Assembly: GCF_003984645.1 (NCBI RefSeq)
Contig: NZ_RWKI01000004.1
Coordinates: 124,001 to 188,000, forward strand
DNA: 64,000 nt
Source: Variovorax sp. MHTC-1
GTDB taxonomy: Bacteria; Pseudomonadota; Gammaproteobacteria; Burkholderiales; Burkholderiaceae_C
Direction of reading: 5' to 3'
Numbering within the stretch: position 1 is the stretch's first letter; every line of letters begins with the position of its first letter. Shown one piece after another: positions 7,880 through 16,844 of this stretch. Position numbers and translations under genes: made by a program. The notes beneath the pieces were generated by a model that saw nothing but the letters and a program-made list of their open reading frames with translations, did not search any database and was not told the DNA's origin.

Positions 7880-8863
7880 TCAGTCGTTGGCTTGGAAGTT
7901 CACGGCCCGCATGATGCCGCCCCAGCGCGCCGTGTCCTCGCGCATGGTCTTCAGCAAGGCCGCGGCATCGTCGCCCACGGGGTACATGCCGTTCTGCAGC
8001 AGCTGCTGGCGCACTTCGCGCACATTGACGGCGCGGGTGAACTCGGCCCGCAGCTTGTCGACGATGGGCTGCGGCGTGTTGCGCGGCGCGTAGTAGGCGA
8101 ACCAGGCGGCCGCGACCACGTCCTTGTAGCCGGCCTCGACGAAGGTCGGCAGGCTCGGCATCAGCGGCGAGCGCTTGTCGCCGCTGGTGGCCAGCACCTT
8201 CACGCGGCCGGTGGTCTGCAACTGGAGCGCGCCGCCCACGGTGTCGAAGTAGACCGGCACGGTGCCGCCCATCACGTCCTGGCGTGCCGGCGTCGAGCCG
8301 CGGTAGGCCACGTGGACCATCTTCAGGCCGGCGGCGCGGTTGAGCATCTCGCCGAGGAAATGCGAAGGCGTGCCGGCGCCGTAGGAAGCGAAGCTCAGCT
8401 TGTCGCCCTGGCTCTTCGCCCAGGCGATGAACTCGGGCAGCGTGTTCGCCGGTACATCCTTATGGACCACCAGCGCGAGCTCGAAGCGCGCTGCATTGAC
8501 GATCGGCACGAAGTCCTTGACCGGGTCGTAGGAAAGATGGCGGTAGGCGCTCGGAAACATGGTCATCATGCTGGCGGTGCCGAGCAGCAGGGTGCGACCG
8601 TCGGGTGGCGCGTTCTTCACGGCCTCGACCGCGATGCGGCCGGCCGCGCCGGAGCGGTTGTCGACCACCAGCGGGCCGAGCGTGTCGCGCACCTCGTGCG
8701 CAATGGCGCGCGTCAGCACGTCCTGCGTGCCACCGGCGGGCACGCCGATCAGCACCTTGATCGGCTGGCCGGGGGTGAAGGCCTGCGCTGGCGCGAGCGG
8801 GGCGAGCGCGATGCCGCCGAATGCGGCAAGCAGTTGGCGGCGGTCGAACGTGCGATGGGGCAT
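7880..8863 (-). CDS. Bug-family periplasmic solute receptor
   Basis: A 327-residue Bug receptor with an export signal (FDRRQLLAAFGGIALAPLA; the two arginines suggest possible Tat export). Motifs are VLIGVPAGGTQDVLTRAI and VDNRSGAAGRIAVEAVK. It is 14 bp upstream of the next Bug gene and probably forms one transcript with it and the sulfatase. Two different receptors in tandem suggest related but distinct ligands, or a duplication followed by divergence. Confidence 0.92.
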   Translation of the reverse strand: MPHRTFDRRQLLAAFGGIALAPLAPAQAFTPGQPIKVLIGVPAGGTQDVLTRAIAHEVRDTLGPLVVDNRSGAAGRIAVEAVKNAPPDGRTLLLGTASMMTMFPSAYRHLSYDPVKDFVPIVNAARFELALVVHKDVPANTLPEFIAWAKSQGDKLSFASYGAGTPSHFLGEMLNRAAGLKMVHVAYRGSTPARQDVMGGTVPVYFDTVGGALQLQTTGRVKVLATSGDKRSPLMPSLPTFVEAGYKDVVAAAWFAYYAPRNTPQPIVDKLRAEFTRAVNVREVRQQLLQNGMYPVGDDAAALLKTMREDTARWGGIMRAVNFQAND

Positions 8864-8944
8864 GAGTCAGCGTCTCCGAGGATGTGGATTGGCGCGGCCG
8901 CGCGGGGCTGCAGTCCCGGTTGACTTTAGAGTCGCGGCATTCGA

Positions 8945-8957
8945 TTGATCTAATCAA
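8945..8957. promoter_or_regulatory. Candidate MarR operator
   Basis: TTGATCTAATCAA is a perfect inverted repeat (TTGAT/ATCAA around CTA). It sits in the 114-bp divergent gap between the Bug/sulfatase operon and the marR-type gene, 20 bp before the latter's start. A second short dyad, GACTTTAGAGTC, lies at 8922-8933. The position suits a MarR protein controlling itself and the divergent operon. Confidence 0.5.
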
Positions 8958-8977
8958 CCATTCCCCGGACTAACCCG

Positions 8978-9469
8978 ATGACCGCGCACCGACCGCTCGA
9001 CGACCTGCTGCTGTACCGGCTGTCGCGCCTGCTGTCGGTTGCGGGCAGCATGGTGATCCGGCTCTGCGAAGGCCGATTCGGGATCACGCGCCGCGAATGG
9101 CGCCTGCTCGCGACGCTGGCAAGCCGCGGCGAACTGAGCTCCTCGCAGCTGGCCGAGCACGCCCAGCTGGACCGGGCGCGCACCTCGAAGGCGGTGGGCT
9201 CGCTGGTCGCGAAGCGGATGGTCTCTCGCACCCATCTCGCGGGCGACCGCCGCAGCGTGGTGCTGCGCCTCACGGAAAGCGGCCAGGCGTTGTATGACGA
9301 ATTGTTCCCGCTGGTGGCGCGAATCAATGCCGATTTGCTGGACGCGCTGGACACTGCCGAGGCCGCCCGTTTCGACGATGCGCTGCACCGCCTGCAGGCG
9401 CGCGCCGAGCGCCTGGCCGGCGAGGCCGTGCTGCCCAAGGCCGATCGCGGGCGCCGGCGCGCAGGCTGA
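8978..9469 (+). CDS. MarR-family transcriptional regulator
   Basis: A 163-residue MarR protein with the winged helix at about 35-110 (FGITRREWRLLATLA, SSSQLAEHAQLDRARTSKAV, and the wing GDRRSVVLRLTESGQ). It diverges from the two Bug receptors and the sulfatase and is a plausible repressor of them, with the inverted repeat at 8945-8957 as the candidate site. The ligand is not known; family members often sense aromatic or organic acids. Confidence 0.9.
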   Translation: MTAHRPLDDLLLYRLSRLLSVAGSMVIRLCEGRFGITRREWRLLATLASRGELSSSQLAEHAQLDRARTSKAVGSLVAKRMVSRTHLAGDRRSVVLRLTESGQALYDELFPLVARINADLLDALDTAEAARFDDALHRLQARAERLAGEAVLPKADRGRRRAG

Positions 9470-9478
9470 CGCATCGCT

Positions 9479-10474
9479 TCAATCCACCTTCATGCCGGTG
9501 GCCTTGACGACCTTGCCATAGCGCGCCGCGCTCGCGCCCAGGTGCTCCGAGGCCGCGCTGCCCACTTCGCCGACCGCCACCATGTCCAGCGTTGCCAGCC
9601 TGGACTTGAGTTCGGGCAATGCGAGCGCCGACCGAAGCGCCCGGCGCAGGGTCTGCATCACGGGCTCGGGCGTAGCGGCCGGCACCATGGCCAGGTAGAG
9701 CACCTCGAATTCCAGGTCCTTCAAACCCAGTTCGCTCACCGTCGGCACCTGCGGAAGCAGCGGCGAGCGCTGCCGGCCGGTCACCGCCAGCGGCCGCACC
9801 TTGCCGGCCTGCAACTGCGGCAGCAGGCCCGGCGTCGCGAGGATGCCGGCCTGCACCTCGTTCGAGAGCAGGGCCATGACGGCCGGCGCATTGCCCTTGT
9901 AAGGCACGTGCGTGATCTTCGCGCCGGTCGCGCTGGCGAAAATCTCGGCCGCGATGTGGCCGGGGCTGCCGTTGCCGGCGGAGCCGAAGGTGGATGGCTG
10001 GGCCTTGCTCTGCGCGACGAACTCCGCCAGCGTCTTCGCGCCGACCGAGCTGCCGACGCCGAAGGTCAGGCCCGAGGAACTGAAGATCATCAACGGCTTC
10101 AGGTCCTTCGCCGCGAAAGGCATCGACGCGTAGAGGTGCGGATTGATCGTGAAGGTGGTGTCGATCGAGATCAGCACCGTGTGGCCGTCGGCCGCGCTCT
10201 TGGCCACCACGTCGGCGCCGATGTTGCCGCCGGCGCCGGGCCGGTTGTCCACGACGAAGGGCTGCCGGAGCTCCTTCTGCAGCGCATCGGCCAGCGCCCG
10301 GCCGAGGATGTCGAGCGGCCCGCCGGGAGGGAAGTTGACGACGAACTTCACCGGCTTCGCCGGGTAGCTCGTGTCGGCATGCGCAGGCAAGGTGCAAAGG
10401 CCGGCGGCCAGCAGGGCGCAGGCGCTCGCGAGGCCGAGGCGGCGCTGCGCGCCTTTGGAATCGAGGCGGGTCAT
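9479..10474 (-). CDS. Bug-family periplasmic solute receptor
   Basis: A 331-residue Bug receptor. The start at MTRLDSKG (10474) is preferred because GGAGA lies ten bases upstream; a start seven codons earlier is open. A signal peptide ends near LCTLPAHADT. Motifs include FVVNFPPGGPLDILGRALAD and VDNRPGAGGNIGADVVAK. It is convergent with the marR-type gene (nine-base gap) and divergent from a LysR gene, the usual pairing for a regulated orphan receptor. Confidence 0.92.
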   Translation of the reverse strand: MTRLDSKGAQRRLGLASACALLAAGLCTLPAHADTSYPAKPVKFVVNFPPGGPLDILGRALADALQKELRQPFVVDNRPGAGGNIGADVVAKSAADGHTVLISIDTTFTINPHLYASMPFAAKDLKPLMIFSSSGLTFGVGSSVGAKTLAEFVAQSKAQPSTFGSAGNGSPGHIAAEIFASATGAKITHVPYKGNAPAVMALLSNEVQAGILATPGLLPQLQAGKVRPLAVTGRQRSPLLPQVPTVSELGLKDLEFEVLYLAMVPAATPEPVMQTLRRALRSALALPELKSRLATLDMVAVGEVGSAASEHLGASAARYGKVVKATGMKVD

Positions 10475-10582
10475 GGGGTTTTTGTCTCCGTGCAAGAAGC
10501 CCCCACTCTAGGAGCGCCCCCGCGGCGGCACAACTGAAAGCTCTTCTGCCAGCTATTCCCGTTGGTTATATTTGGACGGCAT

Positions 10583-10682
10583 GTTCGCGGAACACCGCGG
10601 AACCGGCTTTGCCGGGCCGCTGGTGTTGCCCCCGGAGCGGGGGTTGGCGGACCACACGAAGTGGGGGAGCCTGGGGGTGAAC
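10583..10682 (+). repeat. Dispersed intergenic hairpin element, copy C
   Basis: The same compound hairpin as copies A and B, lacking the first ~20 bp (the CCAGGC arm). The second hairpin is CCCCC-GGAGC-GGGGG; its loop differs from copies A and B but the stem is kept. It lies between the divergent Bug and LysR genes and ends 12 bp before the LysR start, so it is within the region where their promoters must lie. Confidence 0.8.
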
Positions 10683-10694
10683 GCTATTCCAGCC

Positions 10695-11642
10695 ATGAAC
10701 TTTGCTCGCCTCAAGCTGCGCCATCTGCAGTGCCTGGTGGTGGTGGCGCAGGAGCGCAACCTGGTCCGCGCAGCCAAGGGGCTCGCGCTCACGCAGCCCG
10801 CTGTCTCCAAGACCATCGCCGAACTCGAGGACATCGTCGGCCGCAGGCTGCTGCTGCGCCGCCGCCGCGGCGTCGAGCTGACGCCTGCTGCCGACGTGCT
10901 GGTGCGCCACGCCGTCGCCGCGCTGCGCGGGCTGCGCGAGGGGCTGGGCCTGGCCCTCGACCAGCCCGAATTCGATCAGGTCCGCGTGGCCGTCGGCGCC
11001 TTGCCGAACATGGCGGCCAACCTGCTGCCGGCGGCCATTGCCGCCCTCCACGCATCGACGCCCGCGCTGCGCGTGCGCGTGGCCAGCGGTACCAATGCGC
11101 AACTGATGACCCAGCTGCGCCAGGGCGAGATCGACCTGGTGCTTGGCCGCCTCGCACAGGCATCGGCCATGGCGGACCTGCATTTCGAGCAGCTCTACAG
11201 CGAGCCGCTGCTGCTGGTCGTGCGGCCGGGCCATCCGCTGGCGGCGCGGCGGCGCCCGGCGCTCGATGCGCTTGCGGCCTATCCGCTGGTGGTGCCGGTG
11301 TCGGGCACGCTGATCCGCCACACGGCCGACGCCTTCTTCGTTGCCCAGGGGATGGCGATGCCGCGCTGCTTCGTGGAGGCGACCGACACCAGCTTCGCGT
11401 TCGGCCTGCTGCAGTGTGCCGACGCCGTCTGGTTCGCGCCGCAGGGCGCGGTCGAGGGCTTCGTGGCGCGCGGCGAGCTGCGCCGCCTGGCGATCGACAC
11501 GGCAAGCACCGAAGGGCCGGTCGGGCTGACGGTGCGGCGCGGCAGCGAACCGACGGAAGGCGCGCGCCTGTTGATCGAGGCGATCCACGGCGTGGTGCGC
11601 CAGCGCGGCGCGCGGCGCAAGCCTCAGGCGGCCGGCGCTTGA
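10695..11642 (+). CDS. LysR-family transcriptional regulator (GbpR/PcaQ-like)
   Basis: A 315-residue LysR regulator. The N-terminal winged helix (3-65) contains LRHLQCLVVVAQERNLVRAA and LTQPAVSKTIAELEDIVG, and the effector domain starts near residue 95 (RVAVGALPNMAANLLPAAI). The pattern resembles GbpR/PcaQ-type regulators of sugar or aromatic-acid genes. The start is chosen at MNFARLKLRHL because the longer open frame runs through the repeat element. It diverges from a Bug receptor gene, its likely target. Its 3' end overlaps the convergent mscS-like gene by 19 bp. Confidence 0.88.
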   Translation: MNFARLKLRHLQCLVVVAQERNLVRAAKGLALTQPAVSKTIAELEDIVGRRLLLRRRRGVELTPAADVLVRHAVAALRGLREGLGLALDQPEFDQVRVAVGALPNMAANLLPAAIAALHASTPALRVRVASGTNAQLMTQLRQGEIDLVLGRLAQASAMADLHFEQLYSEPLLLVVRPGHPLAARRRPALDALAAYPLVVPVSGTLIRHTADAFFVAQGMAMPRCFVEATDTSFAFGLLQCADAVWFAPQGAVEGFVARGELRRLAIDTASTEGPVGLTVRRGSEPTEGARLLIEAIHGVVRQRGARRKPQAAGA

Positions 11643-12703
11643 GCAGCGGCGTCGCGCTGCGGCAGGTCGCCCTCGATGCGCATCCTGGGCAGCCACTGCG
11701 GGTACTCGCGCTGCATGAAGTCGATCAGCCCTTCGCGCACCGTGCAGCGCAGGTCGAAGGCCAGCGACGATGACGCCGCGGTGCAGAGCACGCGAATCTG
11801 CATGCTGCGATCGGTGGCGTCGGTCACGCGCAGGTTGAAGAAGCGGCCGTCCCATTCGGGTGCCGCCTTCACGATGCGCTCGGCCTCCTCGCGCAGCGGC
11901 GCGACCGGCATGCCGTAGTCGGCATAGATGAAAACCGCACCGAGCAGCTCGGAGCTGCTGCGGGTCCAGTTCTGGAACGGCTTCTCGATGAAGTAGGACA
12001 GCGGCAGGATCATGCGCCGGTCGTCCCAGATCCTGAGCACGACGAAGGTGCCGGTGATCTCCTCGACGCGGCCCCATTCGCCTTCGACCACGAGCACGTC
12101 GTCCATGCGGATCGGCTGCGCCAGTGCGATCTGCAGGCCGGCGATCAGATTGCTGAACACCGGCTTGGCGGCCAGGCCGACCACGAGGCCGATCACGCCG
12201 GCCGAGGCCAGGAGGCTGGCGCCGACCTGGCGCGCGCCGGGGAAGGTCATCAGCATGAGCGACGCGCCGGCCACCAGCAGCGCGCTGGCAGCGGTGCGCG
12301 ACAGCACGCGGGTCTGGGTGAGCACGCGGCGCGCCTGGAGGTTGTCGGTCACGTCGTACGGGTGCTTCGCCAGCACGCCGTCAGCCACGCCGTTGACTGC
12401 GCGGACCGCGAGCCAGGTCGCAGCCGCGATCAGCAGCAGGCCGTTCAGGTGGCGCACGCCGGCGATGAAGCGCAGCTCGTCCGGCGCGGCTTGCCACACC
12501 ATCTGCAGCGCCACCAGCGGCAGCACGAGCCTCGCGGCCGGCTGGAGCTTGATCAGCATGGTGTGCAGCACGGGCATGCTGCGCGTCAGGCGCTTGAGCA
12601 CGATGCCGCCGATGCGGTGGACCAGCAGCGCGAGCGGTACGGCGATCAGCGCGGCCAGGCAGGGGCCGAACCACGGGTGGGCGAGGAGCATTTCCTTGGT
12701 CAT
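11624..12703 (-). CDS. MscS-family mechanosensitive channel
   Basis: A 359-residue inner-membrane channel. Hydrophobic helices lie at about 10-35, 58-78, 88-105 and 128-155. The pore-lining helix and first beta strands of the MscS core follow (GVIGLVVGLAAKPVFSNLIA, QPIRMDDVLVVEGEWGRVEEI), then the cytoplasmic vestibule. It is larger than E. coli MscS (286 aa), with extra N-terminal helices. Its start overlaps the stop of the FUSC gene (TGATG), so the two are translationally coupled; both act in the envelope. Confidence 0.92.
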   Translation of the reverse strand: MTKEMLLAHPWFGPCLAALIAVPLALLVHRIGGIVLKRLTRSMPVLHTMLIKLQPAARLVLPLVALQMVWQAAPDELRFIAGVRHLNGLLLIAAATWLAVRAVNGVADGVLAKHPYDVTDNLQARRVLTQTRVLSRTAASALLVAGASLMLMTFPGARQVGASLLASAGVIGLVVGLAAKPVFSNLIAGLQIALAQPIRMDDVLVVEGEWGRVEEITGTFVVLRIWDDRRMILPLSYFIEKPFQNWTRSSSELLGAVFIYADYGMPVAPLREEAERIVKAAPEWDGRFFNLRVTDATDRSMQIRVLCTAASSSLAFDLRCTVREGLIDFMQREYPQWLPRMRIEGDLPQRDAAAQAPAA

Positions 12704-14943
12704 CAGGCAGTCTTGGTCTTAGGGACGTTCGTGGCGAGGGGTTGCAGGATGCGTGCCGCGTCGTCGCGCAATTGCGCGGCGATCGCGGTCGCGAGGTCGA
12801 GTCGGCGCAGCAGCCAGGGGCTGACGTCGTTGTCGAAGGGGTCGGGAAGCGGGATCGGCCCGGCCAGCGTGGTGGCGGGGGCGCTCTCGGGCATGACCGG
12901 GCCGGTCGTGGGTGTGCTGCCGATGGCGGCTTCGATGCGCTCGGCGGTGCGCGCGAGCGGGCCTTCGATCTCGGCCGGCGTGAGCCGGTCGCGCCTGAGC
13001 ACCAGCATCGACTTGACCGCGCTCAATTGGGCCAGCAGCTGGTAGCTGTGCGCCTGCAGGTGTTCGAGCGGCTCGAGAGGCGGCTGCACGGCGCGCGGTT
13101 CCGACAGCGAGCGCTGCGTGGCCTGCACCAGCGCCGAGAGGCTGTCGTAGGCCTCGCGGCGCGCGAGCCGCCATTCGAGCTCGGGGCTGGTGACCACCGA
13201 GCGCAGCTGGCCGAGGCCCAGCGCGAGCCGCGCATGGCGCGCTTGCGCCGTCAGCGTGCGGGCCACCAGCGCCGGGATCTGGCTGCGCTCCCACGAGGGC
13301 AGCACGTAGCAGAAGGCCCAGGCCAGCGCGGCGCCGATCAGCGTGTCGGCCACGCGCTCGAACAGCGCGAAGGTCGGGCTCATGCCGACGCTCAGCATGT
13401 GGGCCTGGAGCAGCCCGAGCACGGTGGCGGCGACGGAGGTGACCAGGTAGCGCCGCACCGCGAAGCCGTGCGCGATGGCCTGCGCCACCGTCACCGCGGC
13501 CAGCATGCCCAGCGGCGACGGGTGCGTCGAAAGCAGGCCCACCGCGAGCACGCAGCCGAGCAGCGTGCCGGCGACGCGGCTGTCTCGCCGCTCCAGCGTC
13601 TGGGACAGGCTGCCGCGCAGCACTACCACGATGGTCAAGAGGATCCAGTAGTCGTGCGAGCCCCAGGGCAGCATCACCGCGATCGCGTAGCCGGTGGCGA
13701 CGGCGAGCGCGGCGCGGATCGCATGGCGCAGCGGCGGCGCGTCCCAGCGCCACAGCGTGAGAAAGGGCAGCAGCGACCATTCGGTGGGGCTCACGAACAT
13801 CTGCCAGTTCGCCCGCACCACCGTGAGGTCGGGCTCGACGTCGCCGCGCGCCAGGGCCACCAGGCGCAGCACCTCGTCGTTGATGTGGCCGATGCGGCTG
13901 GCCAGCCCGCGCGCCAGCATGGCGGGGGTCGGCCCGACATGGCCGGCGGGCGGTGGCGCGTCTTCGTCCTCGAGGTGGATGGCCGCCAGCTCGGGACGGC
14001 GATCGGGCACCGGCGCAGGCTGCCGGCCCAGCAGCAGCGTGTCGGCCAGCGCTTCGGTCTCGTCGGCCAGCTCGTCGAGCACGCGCTGCATTTCGTAGAG
14101 CGCCGCAGCATGGCCGGGATGCGCCTTGAGCGCGTCGAGGTCGAGTTCGCTGGCCAGCAGCAGGTCGCGCAGCTCGAGCACCAGCACCAGCATGCCGGCG
14201 AGCCGCTGCCGGCGCGGCGTGCGCGGCGATTCGAGCACGATGTCGCGCGTGGCCTGCAGCTGGTCGGCCAGCGCGGCCTGCTCGCGCAGCAGCTGGCCGA
14301 GCAGCGGCGCCGGCACTTCGCGCACGTCGCCGGAATCGTCCCTGGGCGTGAACTGGCGAGCCTCGGTGCGCATCAGCGCTGCCAGCGAGAGCAGCACGTC
14401 GGCCATCGCCTGCACGCGGTAGCGGCCGTTGAGCGCATGGTTGGCGAGCACCGCGTAGATCACGTAGAGGCCTGCGCCGATGCCGAAGTGCAGCGTGCGC
14501 TGGAGCGCTTCGGCCATGCCCGTGGGCGCGGGCGTGGCCATCGAAAAGATCATCGAGAACATGACCGCGATCGCGATCGGGATGCCGCGCTTCCCCCACG
14601 CCATGGCCACGAAAGCGAGGAAGGTCGCGGGCACCAGCAGCAGGCCGAGGCGCAGCGGCGCCGAGTGCAGCAACTGCACGAAGAAAAACAGCGGCAGCCC
14701 GATCAGCGGCGAGGGCAGCATCTGCCAGAACTTGCCGCGGCGCGGGCCGGGCAGGTCGGGCGGCGCGCTGACGATCACGCCGACGGCCGCTGCCGAGGCG
14801 GCGAGCGTGCCCAGCAGCAGGTGCACGCCGCCGGAGATCAGCATCAGCCCGAAGGCCACCGACAGGCCGTTCGCGACGTAGTGCGAAAGCGCCACGCGCA
14901 GCGCGGCGCGGCCCCGGTTCCCGGTGGCGCGCTGCGCCTGCAT
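12703..14943 (-). CDS. FUSC-family inner-membrane protein (YccS/aromatic-acid exporter type)
   Basis: A 746-residue protein with two blocks of transmembrane helices (about 20-170 and 395-530) separated by a helical cytoplasmic region, and a soluble C-terminal domain. The second block contains the FUSC pattern (MLPWGSHDYWILLTIVVVLRG, here noted near 405-425, and RVAGTLLGC). Relatives include YccS, YhfK and the AaeB efflux component. The start is at [11 protein letters not shown] because it overlaps the suhB stop codon. The order suhB-FUSC-mscS with one-base overlaps indicates a single translationally coupled operon. Substrate unknown. Confidence 0.88.
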   Translation of the reverse strand: MQAQRATGNRGRAALRVALSHYVANGLSVAFGLMLISGGVHLLLGTLAASAAAVGVIVSAPPDLPGPRRGKFWQMLPSPLIGLPLFFFVQLLHSAPLRLGLLLVPATFLAFVAMAWGKRGIPIAIAVMFSMIFSMATPAPTGMAEALQRTLHFGIGAGLYVIYAVLANHALNGRYRVQAMADVLLSLAALMRTEARQFTPRDDSGDVREVPAPLLGQLLREQAALADQLQATRDIVLESPRTPRRQRLAGMLVLVLELRDLLLASELDLDALKAHPGHAAALYEMQRVLDELADETEALADTLLLGRQPAPVPDRRPELAAIHLEDEDAPPPAGHVGPTPAMLARGLASRIGHINDEVLRLVALARGDVEPDLTVVRANWQMFVSPTEWSLLPFLTLWRWDAPPLRHAIRAALAVATGYAIAVMLPWGSHDYWILLTIVVVLRGSLSQTLERRDSRVAGTLLGCVLAVGLLSTHPSPLGMLAAVTVAQAIAHGFAVRRYLVTSVAATVLGLLQAHMLSVGMSPTFALFERVADTLIGAALAWAFCYVLPSWERSQIPALVARTLTAQARHARLALGLGQLRSVVTSPELEWRLARREAYDSLSALVQATQRSLSEPRAVQPPLEPLEHLQAHSYQLLAQLSAVKSMLVLRRDRLTPAEIEGPLARTAERIEAAIGSTPTTGPVMPESAPATTLAGPIPLPDPFDNDVSPWLLRRLDLATAIAAQLRDDAARILQPLATNVPKTKTA

Positions 14944-15968
14944 CACTCGGCGGAGGTGTCGCCCTCGGCGGGCCCGATGGGCGCCTCGCGGCGCAGGCGC
15001 GTGAGCTTGCGCGGCGCCGGCGCCGCTGCCGTATCGGCCGGTGCGTCGGCATCGGCCTGCGTACCGACGACGGTGCTGCGCGCGTAGACGTCGCCCGCGT
15101 GGGCCGAGGGATCGACGGCGCGCACGCGGTCGCTGGCGCGCAGCTTGTCGTCGACGCCGGCGAACTTCGAATACTTGGCCAGGATCGGCACCAGCTGGCC
15201 GTAGATGCGCGGCGCGCCGGCAAGGCATTCGCGCTGATCGAGGAAATCGGGCTCGCCGGTGAAGTTGCCGATCAGCCCGCCCGCTTCGGTGACGATCAGC
15301 GAGCCGGCCGCCACGTCCCAGATGTTGAGGCCGGTTTCGAAGAAGGCATCGGTGAAGCCGGCCGCCACGTAGGCCAGGTCGAGCGCGGCCGCGCCGGGGC
15401 GGCGCAGGCCCGCCGCGCGCGGCATCAGGTCGGCCATGATGGCCAGGTACTGCTTGAAGTTGTCGCCGGTGCGGAAGGGAAAGCCGGTCGAGATCAGGCA
15501 CTCGCTGAGCCGCGTGCGCTTGCTGACGCGCAGGCGGCGGTCGTTCATGAAGGCGCCGCGGCCCTTGGTGGCCGTGAAGAGGTCGTTGCGGCTGGGGTCG
15601 TAGATGACGGCCTGCTCGACCTTGCCCTTGACCGCGAGCGCGATCGAGACGCAGTAGACCGGGAAGCCGTGGATGAAGTTGGTGGTGCCGTCCAGTGGAT
15701 CGATGATCCAGACGTAGTCGGAATCCTTGGCGCCGTGCTGGGTGCCCGATTCTTCGGCCAGGATGCCGTGCCCCGGGTAGGCGCCGAGCAGCGTCTCGAT
15801 GATCGCTCGCTCGCTCGCGTGGTCGACTTCGGTCACGAAGTCGTTGACCTGCTTCTGCGAAATGCGCACCGCTTCGACATCGAGCGCGGCGCGGTTGATG
15901 ATGGCGCCGGCGGCGCGGGCGGCCTTGACGGCCACGTTGAGCATGGGGTGCAGGTTGGGGGACGACAT
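14943..15968 (-). CDS. suhB: Inositol-1-monophosphatase SuhB
   Basis: A 341-residue lithium-sensitive Mg-dependent phosphatase of the IMPase family; SuhB also binds RNA polymerase and aids rRNA synthesis in E. coli. Metal and catalytic residues are visible: E72-E73 in ILAEESG, D90 and D93 in [14 protein letters not shown], and an Asp in [17 protein letters not shown] near 220. It is longer than E. coli SuhB (267 aa) because of a low-complexity Ala/Pro/Arg tail after about residue 270. It is divergent from trmJ, with an 88-bp gap. Confidence 0.93.
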   Translation of the reverse strand: MSSPNLHPMLNVAVKAARAAGAIINRAALDVEAVRISQKQVNDFVTEVDHASERAIIETLLGAYPGHGILAEESGTQHGAKDSDYVWIIDPLDGTTNFIHGFPVYCVSIALAVKGKVEQAVIYDPSRNDLFTATKGRGAFMNDRRLRVSKRTRLSECLISTGFPFRTGDNFKQYLAIMADLMPRAAGLRRPGAAALDLAYVAAGFTDAFFETGLNIWDVAAGSLIVTEAGGLIGNFTGEPDFLDQRECLAGAPRIYGQLVPILAKYSKFAGVDDKLRASDRVRAVDPSAHAGDVYARSTVVGTQADADAPADTAAAPAPRKLTRLRREAPIGPAEGDTSAE

Positions 15969-16056
15969 TGGATTGTGAGAAGAACGGCTGGCGGCGCCGG
16001 AATGCGCCCTGGGATGCGGCCCGGCGATGCGGGCGGCGAGAATCGGGAGATTTTAC

Positions 16057-16809
16057 ATGCGCACCCGATTCATCCTGATCCAGACCAGCCACGCCGGCAA
16101 CGTCGGCGCTGCCGCGCGCGCCATGAAGACCATGGGTTTCGGCGACCTGGTGCTGGTGGCGCCGCGCTGGGCCAACGTGCTGCGGCGCGAGGAGACCATC
16201 CAGCGCGCGAGCGGGGCGCTGGACGTATTGGCCAACGCGCGCATCGTCGAGACGCTGGACGAGGCGCTCGACGGCGTCACCCACTTGTGCGCGACCGCGA
16301 TGGTGCCGCGCGACTTCGGCCCGCCTACGCGCACGCCGCGCGAGCACCTGGAGCCGCTCGCGGAACAGGAGGGGCAGCACGTGGCCTTCCTGTTCGGCTC
16401 GGAGCGTTTCGGCATGCGCAACGAGGATGTCTATCGCTGCCATGTCGCGCTCAGCATTCCGACCGATCCGGGCTTCGGCTCGCTGAACCTGGGCGCGGCG
16501 ATCCAGGTGATCGCCTACGAATGGCGGCTCGCGCTCGGCGGCTACGCGGTGCGCGATGCCACTGCGCCGTCGCCTGCGGCCGATGCGCGCGCCCTGGCCG
16601 GCATGCTCGAACACTGGGAGCGCTCGCTGGTGCAGATCGGCTTCCTGGATCCCGAGGCGCCCAAGAAGCTGATGCCGCGGCTGCAGCAGCTCTTCAACCG
16701 CGCCCAGCCGACGCCGGAGGAGATCCATATCCTGCGCGGCATCGCCAAGGCCATGGCGGATGCGGCACGGAAAACCCCATCACCGGTACGCGAAGACCCG
16801 AGCCCTTAG
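16057..16809 (+). CDS. trmJ: tRNA (cytidine/uridine-2'-O-)-methyltransferase TrmJ
   Basis: A 250-residue SPOUT methyltransferase that 2'-O-methylates position 32 in the tRNA anticodon loop. The N-terminus RFILIQTSHAGNVGAAARAM and the knotted SAM-binding motifs (VAFLFGSERFGMRNEDV, LSIPTDPGFGSLNLG, and AIQVIAYEWRLA) are typical. The start at 16057 is preferred over one ten codons earlier because MRTRFILIQTSH matches the family start. cysE follows 35 bp downstream on the same strand. Confidence 0.93.
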   Translation: MRTRFILIQTSHAGNVGAAARAMKTMGFGDLVLVAPRWANVLRREETIQRASGALDVLANARIVETLDEALDGVTHLCATAMVPRDFGPPTRTPREHLEPLAEQEGQHVAFLFGSERFGMRNEDVYRCHVALSIPTDPGFGSLNLGAAIQVIAYEWRLALGGYAVRDATAPSPAADARALAGMLEHWERSLVQIGFLDPEAPKKLMPRLQQLFNRAQPTPEEIHILRGIAKAMADAARKTPSPVREDPSP

Positions 16810-16844
16810 ACTGCGCGGCCCATATAGCCATAACAAGAACATCC

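Noticed and set aside
14944..16728. In-frame extension of the FUSC gene upstream through suhB and trmJ
   Set aside because: The extension has no family pattern, and [11 protein letters not shown] overlaps the suhB stop codon as a natural coupled start.
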